Assembly: GCA_049604415.1 (NCBI GenBank)
Contig: JBMYTN010000010.1
Span: 1-64,000, forward strand
Origin: JBMYTN01 sp049604415
GTDB taxonomy: Bacteria; Pseudomonadota; Alphaproteobacteria; Rhodospirillales; Rhodospirillaceae
Length of the DNA: 64,000 bases
Reading direction: 5' to 3'
Made by a program: the position numbers and the translations under genes
Part shown: one piece after another, positions 52,306 to 61,160 of the stretch
How positions within the stretch are numbered: the stretch's first letter is position 1
Layout of the letters: the number at the start of each line of letters is the position of its first letter
Notes under the pieces: generated by a model
The model's input: the letters and a program-made list of their open reading frames with translations, nothing else
Databases searched by the model: none
What the model was told of the DNA's origin: nothing

Positions 52306-54087
52306 ATGTCAGTCCAGGTTGATTTTCAAGATATTAAGAGGCGTTGTCGGCCCTCCCTCGGTTTGGTGATGGTGTTTAGCATGGGCGTCAATGTCTTGGC
52401 GCTGACCGTGTCCATCTACATGCTCCAGGTGATGGACCGGGTCATCATGAGCCGCAGCCTGGAAACCCTGTTCTTTCTGACGTTGTTGGCTTTGGCGGCC
52501 TTGGTGACCTTCGGTATCCTCGATTGGTCGCGCAATCGGGTCATGAACCGCTTGGCCCAATGGCTGGAGGATCGGTTGTCCGGCCCTCTGGCGCGGCTCC
52601 GGCTCTATAACAGTTTGCATTTGCCCGGGGTGGGGCAGGATCCGGTCCAGGATCTGCGCCATGTCAGCGCCACCATGGTCAGCCCGGCTTTTTTGGCCCT
52701 GTTCGACAGCCCCTGGGCACCGCTTTATCTGGGCCTGATCTTCTTGCTTCACCCGGCCCTTGGGTGGTTGGCCCTGGCTGGCATGATCATCTTGGTGATC
52801 ATCGCTGCCGTTGGGGATTACCTGACCCGAAACCGCCATAAGGACATCCAGCAGGCGGTGTCGCAAAGTAGCGGTTTGTTGGGACTCTATGGCTCCAATG
52901 CCGACAGCTTGGGTGCCATGGGGATGACCGACCGGTTGTTGAACCGCTGGCAGGGCCGCCATGGGGCAGCGACGGCGGCAGCGCAACGGACCGCTGATTC
53001 CAGTGCCGCGATCACAGCACTGACCAAAACTGCCCGGCTGATGCTGCAAATCGGCATTTTGGGTTTGGGGGCCTATCTGGCGGTGCTGGATGAGTTGACC
53101 CCGGGGGCCATGATTGCGGCGTCGATCATTCTGTCCCGGGCCTTGGCCCCGGTGGAGCAGTCAGTCGGCAGTTGGCGCAATCTCTCCAATGCTTGGCACA
53201 GTGCCAACCGGCTTTACACCCTGCTGAAGACCGCGCCCTTGGATGCCCAGACTTTGCCGGTCGAGCCGGAAAACGGAACGGTGGCGGTTTCCAACCTGTA
53301 TTACCGCGCCCACAATACCCCAGATCCGATTTTGACCGGGCTGACTTGGTCCATTGCCCAAGGCACCCATCTGGCGATCCTGGGTCGGTCCGGGTCGGGC
53401 AAGTCGACCCTGGCCCGCCTGTTGGTCGGAACCCTGAAGTCGCTCAATGGCAGCATTGAGATCGCCGGTCTGGATCCTTTGACCGCCCATCCGGAAGCCT
53501 TTGGTCAAAACATTGGCTATTTGGCGCAACGGTTCACCTTGATGGATGGCACGGTGGCAGAAAACATTGCCCGTTTCACCGACGCCCATTTGGATGAGGT
53601 GATTGAGGCCGCCAAGGCCGCCCATTGCCATGAGATGATTGTCCGTCTGCCCTATGGCTATGACACCGAGGTCACCGCTGGCAATGTCACCGGGGAAATC
53701 ACGCCGGGGCAGGCGCAGCGGATCGGCTTGGCGCGGGCCTTGTTTGGCGGACCGAAAGTGCTGGTGCTTGATGAGCCGGACACCAATCTGGATCAAGAGG
53801 GCCAGTTTGCCTTGCTCAGGACCTTGCAGGCGATCCGCAGTCTGAAGAAAACGGTGATCCTGGTGACCCATCGACCGGAGTTGATCCGGGGCTCCGATCA
53901 TGTCCTGATGCTCGACCAGGGCAAGCAAAGCTTCTTTGGCAGCACCCAGGACTTTTTCGCCCAGCTGCAGGCGGATCAAAGCAAGAAGCCAGGCCGACCG
54001 AGCGGGGCTGACAAGCCCACAGCGGAGCGATCCGGACCCTATAACGTGACCATCAATGGCGTGACGCAGAATGACCCCTTCCGCTGA
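52306..54087 (+). CDS. type I secretion ABC transporter, PrtD family
   Basis: A 593-residue fused membrane/ATPase protein. The N-terminal half (about 20-300) has six helices, including VNVLALTVSIYMLQVMDRVI, typical of PrtD/HlyB exporters. There is no C39 peptidase or CLD domain. The ATPase has Walker A GRSGSGKST near residue 361, Walker B VLVLDEPDTNLD near 484 and H-loop VTHRPE near 519. The signature is ITPGQAQRIGLARAL instead of the usual (L/I)SGGQ. A charged C-terminal tail of about 35 residues follows. GGGGAGG lies just before the ATG. The adaptor gene overlaps by 17 nt. No TolC-type outer membrane gene is in the window. Confidence 0.92.
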   Translation: MSVQVDFQDIKRRCRPSLGLVMVFSMGVNVLALTVSIYMLQVMDRVIMSRSLETLFFLTLLALAALVTFGILDWSRNRVMNRLAQWLEDRLSGPLARLRLYNSLHLPGVGQDPVQDLRHVSATMVSPAFLALFDSPWAPLYLGLIFLLHPALGWLALAGMIILVIIAAVGDYLTRNRHKDIQQAVSQSSGLLGLYGSNADSLGAMGMTDRLLNRWQGRHGAATAAAQRTADSSAAITALTKTARLMLQIGILGLGAYLAVLDELTPGAMIAASIILSRALAPVEQSVGSWRNLSNAWHSANRLYTLLKTAPLDAQTLPVEPENGTVAVSNLYYRAHNTPDPILTGLTWSIAQGTHLAILGRSGSGKSTLARLLVGTLKSLNGSIEIAGLDPLTAHPEAFGQNIGYLAQRFTLMDGTVAENIARFTDAHLDEVIEAAKAAHCHEMIVRLPYGYDTEVTAGNVTGEITPGQAQRIGLARALFGGPKVLVLDEPDTNLDQEGQFALLRTLQAIRSLKKTVILVTHRPELIRGSDHVLMLDQGKQSFFGSTQDFFAQLQADQSKKPGRPSGADKPTAERSGPYNVTINGVTQNDPFR

Positions 54088-55525
54088 TACCCCAGACGGC
54101 CCAAAGGCTTCCGAGCAAACGCCTGCCCAACAGGCGGCGTCACAGGAGGGCCATGACGCGGCACAGGAGCAAACACCTGATCAAGCGACCCAACCGCAAA
54201 CCGAGCGCCTGAAAGCGCCGGAGGCCCCGGCCTTGGCGCCGATGCCAAAGGTGGTGTCGGCGTCGCGCATCGGGATCTTTTTTGCCGTCGTGTTTCTGAT
54301 TGGCGGTCTGATCTGGAGCGCCTTTGCCCCCTTAAGCAGTGCTGCTCTGGTGTTGGGCCAGATCATTGTCCAAGGCGATGATCTCAGCGTCGACCACCTA
54401 GAGGGCGGCATTGTCCAGGAGATCCTGGTCAGCAAAGGCGACCCGGTTGAGCGCGATCAGATCCTGGTGGTGTTGGAGGACACCCAGTCCGAGGCTGAGC
54501 AGCGCAAGGTCCAGGGCCAATTGAATTTTCTTTGGGCGGAACAGGCCCGGCTGGTGGCGGAGCGCGATGGCCTGTCGGAAATGGTCATCCCGATGGAACT
54601 GCTCGACCAATCCGAGGATCCAACGGTCCTGGACATCATAGACGGTCAGGTCGACCTGTTCGGCAAGCTGCAAAAATCCTTCGATGATCAGATCCGGACC
54701 TATGAGGAGCGTATCGCCCAGTTGGAAGGCAAGGTCTCCAGTCTGCAGGAACAAGCTGGCGCATTGGACCGCCAATTGTCCCTGATCTCAGAGGAATTGG
54801 AGATCGCCCAAGGCCTGTTCGAAAAAGGCCATTATCAGGTTCAGATCCTAAAGGAAACCCAGCGCAATGAGGCCCGGCTGCAGGGGCAACGGGCGGATAT
54901 CTCCGGCCAGATCGCCGAGACCTTGGCGACCATCAGCCAGGTGACAACCGAGATTGCGGCCTTGTCCAGTGAGCGGATCTCCACCGCCGCCCGGGATGAG
55001 CGGGAAATCCGCACCATGATCGTGACCTTGCAAGAGGATTTGCGCAAGGCCCGCGACACCCAAACCCGGCGTTGGATCCGGGCACCGGCTGATGGGGTGA
55101 TCAATGAAATGATGGTCAACACGGTTGGGGGCGTGGTTGAACCGGGCGGGACCGTTGCCGTGCTGATTCCCAGCGATGCGCCAAAGCTGATCGAGGGGCG
55201 TCTGGAACCCACCGACATTGATGTTGTCCGCCCCGGCCTCCCAGCTGAGGTGACCTTGAGTGCGTTGTCGCGGCGGCAATATCCACCGGTCCATGGCGTG
55301 GTCAGCCATGTGGCGGCCAATGCCAAAACCGACGAGCAGTCCAGATTGTCATTCTATGACCTGCAAGTGGAGATCAATGCGGGCGAGCTTGAACGGATCG
55401 GTGCCCCGGCCTTAACACCGGGCATGCCCGTCGAAGTGACGATCCTGGCTGAGGAAAGAACGCTGCTGGATTATATTCTGGATCCGTTCCTCAGCAGCCT
55501 GAACCGTGCCTTTCGGGAGTCCTAA
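54071..55525 (+). CDS. HlyD/PrtE-family membrane fusion protein
   Basis: A 484-residue periplasmic adaptor. An unusual N-terminal tail of about 65 Gln/Ala/Pro/Thr-rich residues precedes one membrane helix (about 68-90, IGIFFAVVFLIGGLIWSAFA). A lipoyl half follows (VDHLEGGIVQEILVSKGDPV), then coiled coil (about 150-330), the second lipoyl half (RWIRAPADGVINEMMVNTVG) and a beta-barrel end (PALTPGMPVEVTILAEERTL), the PrtE hallmark. It links the ABC exporter to an outer membrane channel. The overlap with the ABC gene shows coupled translation. Confidence 0.93.
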   Translation: MTPSADTPDGPKASEQTPAQQAASQEGHDAAQEQTPDQATQPQTERLKAPEAPALAPMPKVVSASRIGIFFAVVFLIGGLIWSAFAPLSSAALVLGQIIVQGDDLSVDHLEGGIVQEILVSKGDPVERDQILVVLEDTQSEAEQRKVQGQLNFLWAEQARLVAERDGLSEMVIPMELLDQSEDPTVLDIIDGQVDLFGKLQKSFDDQIRTYEERIAQLEGKVSSLQEQAGALDRQLSLISEELEIAQGLFEKGHYQVQILKETQRNEARLQGQRADISGQIAETLATISQVTTEIAALSSERISTAARDEREIRTMIVTLQEDLRKARDTQTRRWIRAPADGVINEMMVNTVGGVVEPGGTVAVLIPSDAPKLIEGRLEPTDIDVVRPGLPAEVTLSALSRRQYPPVHGVVSHVAANAKTDEQSRLSFYDLQVEINAGELERIGAPALTPGMPVEVTILAEERTLLDYILDPFLSSLNRAFRES

Positions 55526-55549
55526 TCGTCCCTGCGTTCGGCGCTCAAT

Positions 55550-56980
55550 TCAAACGGTCTGCCAGTCGTCATAGAAGGCTGAATCGACACCGTTGCTTTG
55601 CATCCAGGCTTCCAACTGGTCCCAGACCATATAATTGGCATATTGGATATTGCCGTCGGCATGCATCAAAGCGCGCAAATAGGCGGTGCCGTCGCTGGTT
55701 TTGAAAAACACATCCTGGAAACCATCCAGGTCGCCGTCGATATTGCCCAGCACATAAAGATTGTTGTTCTTCAGGTCGTTGGTGAAGCGGGTCTGGCTGT
55801 CAAAGTCGCTGCCGAGGGTGACTTCACCGCTTTCCACATAGGGGTCCAGATAAATGCCCACGACCCGGGTGTCGCCTCCGGCACCGTGGTCGCCTTCGTC
55901 CATATCGCCATCGACCGTGGCCCAGCGGCCCAAGGCCGAATTGGCCAGAATATATTGCTGGGTGTCATCGCCATCCACATCGCCTATGCCCAGAAGGGAC
56001 CAGTTGTCCGCCTCGCCAAAGCCGTTGCCGTCAAAGTCTTTCAACTGGTTGACGTCGAAGCCATTGGCGAGCATGCCGTCATAGGTCATTTGATATTCGT
56101 AATCGCCAAAGCGAATGCTATCGGCGGTAAAATCGGTTTCGGTGTTGGTCTCCGGGTCGTAGAGCTTCCAGCTGTTGTTCTGATATTTCAGCAAGGAGAA
56201 CCCGCCGGACTCCCGGTCGCTGACGGAGTTCGATGGATCGAAATTGGCAAGGCTGGAGGCCAACAGAAAATCATTATCCGTGATCCAGTCGTCGATATCA
56301 TTGGCCACTCGACCGCGATAGGCGGCACCGCTGAGTCCGGTATTGACGATGCCAAACAGGTAGGTCCCGGCCGGTCCCCAGGCGCCAGCATCGAAGGAGC
56401 CATAGACCGGACCGCCGCTGTTTCCCGCATTCAGGTCGAAATCCCAAATATCGACCGAGTTGAAATAGTCCCAATAGGCGGTGTTGGATTCCCAGGTTTG
56501 GCGCGGATTGTCGCCATCGTGATAGATGTCGGGAAACCCAGAAACCTGGGTGTTGGGCATGCGCCAGTCCAAATAGGTGCTGGGCATCAGGCCCATCTTG
56601 CCGGTGGTGTCGTCAATGTCCTGCCGGAACCCAAGGACGGCGATGTCATATTGGACATCCCAGGAATAGAGCAGCCCGTCACTGTCCGAATCCCAACTGG
56701 AAGACGGGTAATAAGAGACGTGGGCAGCTTCCCAATATTTGTCGGTCCGATTGCCATCGGCGTCAAACAGGTCCGTCAGGTGATAATACACCCGAATGGA
56801 ATCGGCCAAGCCATAGGTGCTGTCGTAAATCACATGGGAGGCGGTCAGGACATCATTGTCACCGACAACGGTTCCGGAGCCAAAGGCATAGTTGCCCGGC
56901 ACCTCGTCCCAACGGGCTTCGATGTAAACGACGGCGCTGTTTGGATATGTGGTGTTGTCGATACCTACGGCATTGACCAT
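55550..56980 (-). CDS. V8/trypsin-like serine protease with shared C-terminal module (1)
   Basis: A 476-residue protein with no signal peptide. The S1-type protease domain covers about 1-235. The triad is readable as His49 (DVLTASHV), Asp112 (QYDIAVLGF) and Ser188 (NAGNSGGPV), the spacing of V8-like glutamyl endopeptidases. From about 258 the module shared with the giant proteins follows: IRFGDYEYQMTYDGM, IGDVDGDDTQQYILA, RWATVDGDMDEGDHGAGG, SQTRFTNDLKNNN, and the end FYDDWQTV. It is convergent with the adaptor gene, 24 nt away. I infer export by the adjacent type I system as a mature protease without a propeptide. Confidence 0.88.
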   Translation of the reverse strand: MVNAVGIDNTTYPNSAVVYIEARWDEVPGNYAFGSGTVVGDNDVLTASHVIYDSTYGLADSIRVYYHLTDLFDADGNRTDKYWEAAHVSYYPSSSWDSDSDGLLYSWDVQYDIAVLGFRQDIDDTTGKMGLMPSTYLDWRMPNTQVSGFPDIYHDGDNPRQTWESNTAYWDYFNSVDIWDFDLNAGNSGGPVYGSFDAGAWGPAGTYLFGIVNTGLSGAAYRGRVANDIDDWITDNDFLLASSLANFDPSNSVSDRESGGFSLLKYQNNSWKLYDPETNTETDFTADSIRFGDYEYQMTYDGMLANGFDVNQLKDFDGNGFGEADNWSLLGIGDVDGDDTQQYILANSALGRWATVDGDMDEGDHGAGGDTRVVGIYLDPYVESGEVTLGSDFDSQTRFTNDLKNNNLYVLGNIDGDLDGFQDVFFKTSDGTAYLRALMHADGNIQYANYMVWDQLEAWMQSNGVDSAFYDDWQTV

Positions 56981-57131
56981 GTCGGGCGTGCCTTTCGCCG
57001 GGTGATCTCAGAGAATGCCCCTATAAAGAGTGTGCCGTGCGCCAAAGGCATGGATCAACCAAAACTGTATGACGGTCGTTTGACGACGGATAAGCAGTTG
57101 AAAACAGGACCTGTTTCAGCGCACTTGGGGT

Positions 57132-57148
57132 AAACTCTATGGTTTAAG
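57132..57148 (-). promoter_or_regulatory. half copy of the cargo-gene upstream element
   Basis: On the minus strand CTTAAACCATAGAGTTT resembles AAACCATAAGAGTAG of the giant genes and lies about 158 nt before the ATG of the protease at 55550-56980 (the equivalent distance is 164-166 nt for the giant genes). The TATGGT half is missing. It also sits just outside the end of the peptidoglycan-binding gene, so the protease may have its own promoter here. Confidence 0.4.
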
Positions 57149-57249
57149 AACGCTGCCTGATATCGAGTTTCGAGGGTCCTGAGAAGGGGACTCGAGCGTC
57201 CAATGCCGCTCGGATGGATCCCATAGGGGCGGTAAGCCGACCCTGCTGC

Positions 57250-57798
57250 TTATTCGCTTGCGACACCGCGCAGCATGCGATGGGGACCTATCGGGGTGCG
57301 TGGCAACAGGTCTCTGCCCGCTTGGGCACGCCCTGAGTTGGCGGCATCTACCAGCGCAACATATTGATTTATATCCAAATATCCATGGGCTGTTTGTCCA
57401 TTGGCAGTTTGCCAAGCCGAAATAGCGCGGCGAGAAATCGGCCCAATAGCCCCATCAATGCTGGACTGATAATAGCCGAGCTCTGCCAAGGCGGTCTGAA
57501 CCACGATCTTATCGGCTTTCTGTAAATTCAGCTTTTGTTCAAGCGCCCAAGGGGTTGGCGTTTGCTTCGGCACGATTGTGCCGCCGACCGGGGCTGTCAC
57601 GGCCTTGGGAACCGCTTTGTCACCCATGGTCGGTTGCAGTCCTTTGGTCTCGGGTTGGGGGTTTGGGGGTTGGGGGGCCACAGCGGCTCCAGGCAGGCTC
57701 GGCGCGGCGGGGCTGTTATTGGCGTGACCCAAAGTGGTGCTGCACACAATCAGGCAGAGGGTGAGGACGGCGCGAAGGATCAAGGTTTTGGTCCGCAA
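57250..57798 (-). CDS. exported peptidoglycan-binding-domain protein
   Basis: A 182-residue protein with a Sec signal (about 1-26, ILRAVLTLCLIVCSTTLGHA) and a Pro/Ala/Gln-rich linker (about 27-85). One PG_binding_1 domain follows (about 95-155, VVQTALAELGYYQSSIDGAI and GPISRRAISAWQTANGQT). It begins 33 nt after the stop of protease 2 on the same strand, so it is probably cotranscribed with it. A cell-wall anchor or a periplasmic organiser for the secretion system is possible; no catalytic domain is present. Confidence 0.83.
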   Translation of the reverse strand: MRTKTLILRAVLTLCLIVCSTTLGHANNSPAAPSLPGAAVAPQPPNPQPETKGLQPTMGDKAVPKAVTAPVGGTIVPKQTPTPWALEQKLNLQKADKIVVQTALAELGYYQSSIDGAIGPISRRAISAWQTANGQTAHGYLDINQYVALVDAANSGRAQAGRDLLPRTPIGPHRMLRGVASE

Positions 57799-57831
57799 CA
57801 GGGAAGAGGAAAGTGCCCGGCGAGGCCGTTA

Positions 57832-59262
57832 TTAGACATTCTGCCAGTCATCATAGAAGGCGGAATCAACCCCATTGGTCGTCATCCAATCAACGACCTG
57901 ATCCCAGACCATGTAATTGGCATATTGGATATTGCCATCCGCATGCATCAAGGCGCGCAGATAGGCGGTGCCGTCGGCGGTCCGGAAAAACATATCCTGA
58001 TAGCCGTCCTGGTCACCATCGATATTGCCAAGCACATAGAGATTGTTGTTCTTAAGATCATTGGTGAAGCGGGTCTGGCTATCAAAGTCACTGCCCAGCG
58101 CGACGTCTCCGCTTTCCACAAACGGGTCCAAATAGATCCCGACCACCCGAGTGTCGCCGCCAGCGCCATGGTCGCCCTCGTCCATATCCCCATCGACGGT
58201 GGCCCAGCGACCCAACGCAGCGTTGGCGAGAATATATTGCTGGGTGCCATCGCCATCGGCATCGCCAATGCCCAACAAGGTCCAGCTGCCGGTCTCGCCC
58301 AAGGAATTGCCGTCAAAGTCTTTCAACTGATCGACGTCAAAGCCATTGGCGCGCATGCCGTCATAGGTGGTCTGGAAATTGTAATCCCCAAACTGAATGC
58401 TGTCGGAGGTAAAGTCAGTCTCGGTCTTGGTTTCCGGATCATAGATCTTCCAACTGCCATCTTGCTTTTTCAGCAAAGAGAACCCGCCGGACTGTCGGCT
58501 GGCTGCGGTGGACCCCGGATCAAAATTGCTCAGCGAGAAGCCCAGTAGGCCATTGTTGTCGTTTATCCATTGCAAAATATCGGTGGCAACACGCCCGGAA
58601 TAGAGCGCGGCATCATTGGTGGTGCTGACCACACCATAGAGATAGGTGCCTGCGGGTCCGGCGGCGGTGGCATCAAAGGTGCCATAGACCGCGCCACCGC
58701 TATTGCCGGAATTGACGTCGAAATTCGCGATGTTGAGATTGAGGTCTGTGCCCTGGAAGGCGGTGTTGGATTCCCAGGTCTGGCGTGGATTGGACCCATC
58801 ACGGTAAATGCCGGGAAAGCCGGAAACCTGGGTGTTGGGCAAGGTGTCGGCCAGCAAGGTCGCCGGCATCAACCCCATGCTGCCGGTGACATCATTGATG
58901 TCTTGGCGGAAGCCCAGGACCGCAATATCCCACTGCACTTCATTGGAGAAAAAGCGCCCATCTCCATCAGGATCCCAATTGGAGGAGGGATAATAGGATG
59001 CATTGGCCGCTTCCCAATATTGGGTACTGCGATTGCCATTGCTGTCGAACAAATTGGTCAGGTGGTAGTAGACCCGGATCGAGTCCGCCAAGCCATAGGT
59101 GCTGTCGTACACCACATGGGCTGCGGTCAGAACATCATTGTCGCCAACCACGGTCCCGGACCCGAAGGCATAGCTGCCCGGCGTTTCATTCCAGCGCGCT
59201 TCGATGTAGACCACCGCACTGTTCGGGTACACCGTGTTGTCGATGCCAACGACGTCAACCAT
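57832..59262 (-). CDS. V8/trypsin-like serine protease with shared C-terminal module (2)
   Basis: A 476-residue paralogue of the other protease, of identical length. The triad is His49 (DVLTAAHV), Asp112 (QWDIAVLGF) and Ser188 (NSGNSGGAV). The C-terminal module begins near residue 258 (SGGFSLLKKQDGSWKIYDP) and ends FYDDWQNV. No signal peptide. I chose ATG 59262 to match the paralogue's N-terminus (MVDVVGIDNT); an upstream start at 59307 would add 15 unrelated residues. Upstream, 59263-59728 (466 bases) holds the divergent promoters of this gene and the UbiA-like gene and no other convincing gene. Confidence 0.88.
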   Translation of the reverse strand: MVDVVGIDNTVYPNSAVVYIEARWNETPGSYAFGSGTVVGDNDVLTAAHVVYDSTYGLADSIRVYYHLTNLFDSNGNRSTQYWEAANASYYPSSNWDPDGDGRFFSNEVQWDIAVLGFRQDINDVTGSMGLMPATLLADTLPNTQVSGFPGIYRDGSNPRQTWESNTAFQGTDLNLNIANFDVNSGNSGGAVYGTFDATAAGPAGTYLYGVVSTTNDAALYSGRVATDILQWINDNNGLLGFSLSNFDPGSTAASRQSGGFSLLKKQDGSWKIYDPETKTETDFTSDSIQFGDYNFQTTYDGMRANGFDVDQLKDFDGNSLGETGSWTLLGIGDADGDGTQQYILANAALGRWATVDGDMDEGDHGAGGDTRVVGIYLDPFVESGDVALGSDFDSQTRFTNDLKNNNLYVLGNIDGDQDGYQDMFFRTADGTAYLRALMHADGNIQYANYMVWDQVVDWMTTNGVDSAFYDDWQNV

Positions 59263-59728
59263 TCTGAACCTGCCTTCTGCCCATTCAAGCTCTGTTAGAC
59301 ATACCAACCCAGAGGGTGCCGTCTGTGGTGAATTTGGTTCAAGAAGAAATCAGAGCTCTATCCTGCTATGGGCCTTAAGGGTATGACTCTCCAAGCGAAT
59401 GTCGATTTGACGGTTTTGTGAGGATCCTCGGTTTTGAACCTTAGATTTCCCATCTGTTAACCCTTTTGCGCCAGACTCGACCCTGCCGATTTGTTTGTAT
59501 TTTGACAGTATATTTGAGGTCTTTGGCTCTGCCACCACCAAACGCGGTCTCGTGCACAGCTTCGTTGACACACCTCTTGGCGCAAAATAAAACCCTGGTC
59601 AGACTTTCAGGACGGGCCGCAGCGCGGTTTTTGTGTGATGTCTCAGAGACCCTGAGACCCCTTAAGCCAAAGCGCTTCGCACAGGGTTGTCCTTAACCGG
59701 TCCCAGGGGCAACCAGGAAAAGCGGCAT

Positions 59729-61156
59729 ATGACACGTCTTCCGATCATTGTGGATCTGGATGGGACCCTCAGCCGAACGGATACCCTGGTTGAGGCCATG
59801 CTGGCCTTGATGTTTCGCCAGCCGACCAGCACCCCTGCCATGCTCTCGGCCCTACGCGAGGGCCCGGCGCATTTAAAAGATTACTTGGTCACGCGCGGCT
59901 TTTATGCCGTCGAAACCGTGCCCCTGCGCCAGGATCTGGTCGACTACCTGCAAGACCAGGTTGATCAGGGAGCCGAGTTGCATCTGGTCACCGCCTCGCC
60001 ACAAACCGTGGCCGATCAGATTGCCGAGCGGCTGCCGATCTTTAAGACGGCGACCGGAACCCGGGAGGGGCATAATCTGAAGGGCGATGCCAAGCGCGCC
60101 TTCATCGAAGAGACCTTCCCGGACGGTTTTGTTTATGCGGGCAATGACAAGTCCGACATTGCCGTTTGGGAAAAGTCCCAAGGGATTATTGTCGCCGGAT
60201 CCGAGTCAGGTGTGACCGAGGCCGCCGAGGCCTTAGAGCCGCCTGTGATTGCCACCTTCCCCGATGCCAAAGTCGGTTTTCGGATGTGGCTGAAGGCGCT
60301 GCGGATTCACCAGTGGAGCAAGAACGTCCTGATGTTCGTGCCCTTGGTGCTGGCCCATCTCTATGGCGATGTCAGCCTGGTGGCCCAAGTCCTGGTCGGC
60401 TTTGTCTGCATGGGCATGGTGGCCTCAGCGACCTATTTGTTCAACGATCTGAGCGATTTGGATGCGGATCGACGGCACCGCACCAAGCATAAACGGGCCT
60501 TGGCCAGTGGCTTGATCCAACCCCAGCATGCGGTGGCGCTGGGGGCAGGCTTGGTGTTTCTTGGCTTCCTCGGCGCGTTTGTCCTGGACCTGGAATTCGC
60601 CTTGCTGATGGCGGCCTATGTGGTCCTGACGGTCTCTTACTCGCTGCATTTGAAGCGCGTGCCCTTGTTGGATGTGTTCGTGCTCGGGCTGCTGTTCACC
60701 AGCCGGATTTTGATGGGCATCGAGATCCTGGAGGTTCCGACCTCGCCCTGGCTGATGGCGTTTTCGGTGTTCTTCTTCTTCTCCCTCTCCCTGGCCAAGC
60801 GCCATGTGGAGGTGATCCGCGCGGTCAAACGCGGCGAAACCGGGCAGATCAAAGGTCGAGGCTATAGGGCGGAAGATGCGCCGCTGACCCTCACCTATGG
60901 CATCTCCTCAAGTCTGGCGGCGGTGACCCTCTTGTTCCTCTACATCGTCAATGATGCAGCCAGTCAGCAATATTACGGCAATCCAGAATGGCTGGCTGCG
61001 ATCACCGGCATGGTGTTCCTGTGGACCTGTCGGATCTGGCTGAAAAGCCACCATGGCAGCTTGGATGACGATCCGGTGGTGTTTGCCATCAAGGACCGCC
61101 TGAGCTGGGCCATGGGCGGCGGCGTGCTCCTTTTCCTCGTTTTGGCGTTGGCATAA
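59729..61156 (+). CDS. HAD-UbiA fusion, decaprenyl-phosphate phosphoribosyltransferase-like
   Basis: A 475-residue two-part protein. Residues 1 to about 195 form a HAD phosphatase-like domain: IIVDLDGTLSRTDTL (motif I), LVTASP (II), NLKGDAKRAFI (Lys, III) and VYAGNDKSDIAVW (IV). Residues about 200-475 are a UbiA-type membrane prenyltransferase with about eight helices and the polyprenyl-phosphate motif NDLSDLDADRRHRTKHKRAL, then YSLHLKRVPLLDVFVLG. In mycobacteria the UbiA homologue makes decaprenylphosphoryl-5-phosphoribose, which a phosphatase then trims. The HAD part could do that second step here. AGGA precedes the ATG; the next gene follows after 4 nt. Confidence 0.85.
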   Translation: MTRLPIIVDLDGTLSRTDTLVEAMLALMFRQPTSTPAMLSALREGPAHLKDYLVTRGFYAVETVPLRQDLVDYLQDQVDQGAELHLVTASPQTVADQIAERLPIFKTATGTREGHNLKGDAKRAFIEETFPDGFVYAGNDKSDIAVWEKSQGIIVAGSESGVTEAAEALEPPVIATFPDAKVGFRMWLKALRIHQWSKNVLMFVPLVLAHLYGDVSLVAQVLVGFVCMGMVASATYLFNDLSDLDADRRHRTKHKRALASGLIQPQHAVALGAGLVFLGFLGAFVLDLEFALLMAAYVVLTVSYSLHLKRVPLLDVFVLGLLFTSRILMGIEILEVPTSPWLMAFSVFFFFSLSLAKRHVEVIRAVKRGETGQIKGRGYRAEDAPLTLTYGISSSLAAVTLLFLYIVNDAASQQYYGNPEWLAAITGMVFLWTCRIWLKSHHGSLDDDPVVFAIKDRLSWAMGGGVLLFLVLALA

Positions 61157-61160
61157 GACC

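Noticed and set aside
55598..57133. A 511-codon frame opposite protease 1
   Set aside because: The protease has a readable catalytic triad and paralogue; the opposite frame is a composition artefact, repeated also opposite protease 2.
45204..59262. RTX nonapeptide repeats in the secretion cargo
   Set aside because: No GGxGxDxUx tandem repeats are present; the Gly/Asp motifs are isolated DxDGDG loops inside the shared module.
59367..59440. Copy of the cargo element before protease 2
   Set aside because: Only weak matches (CCCATAGCAG, AAAACCGAGG) at differing distances; not better than chance.
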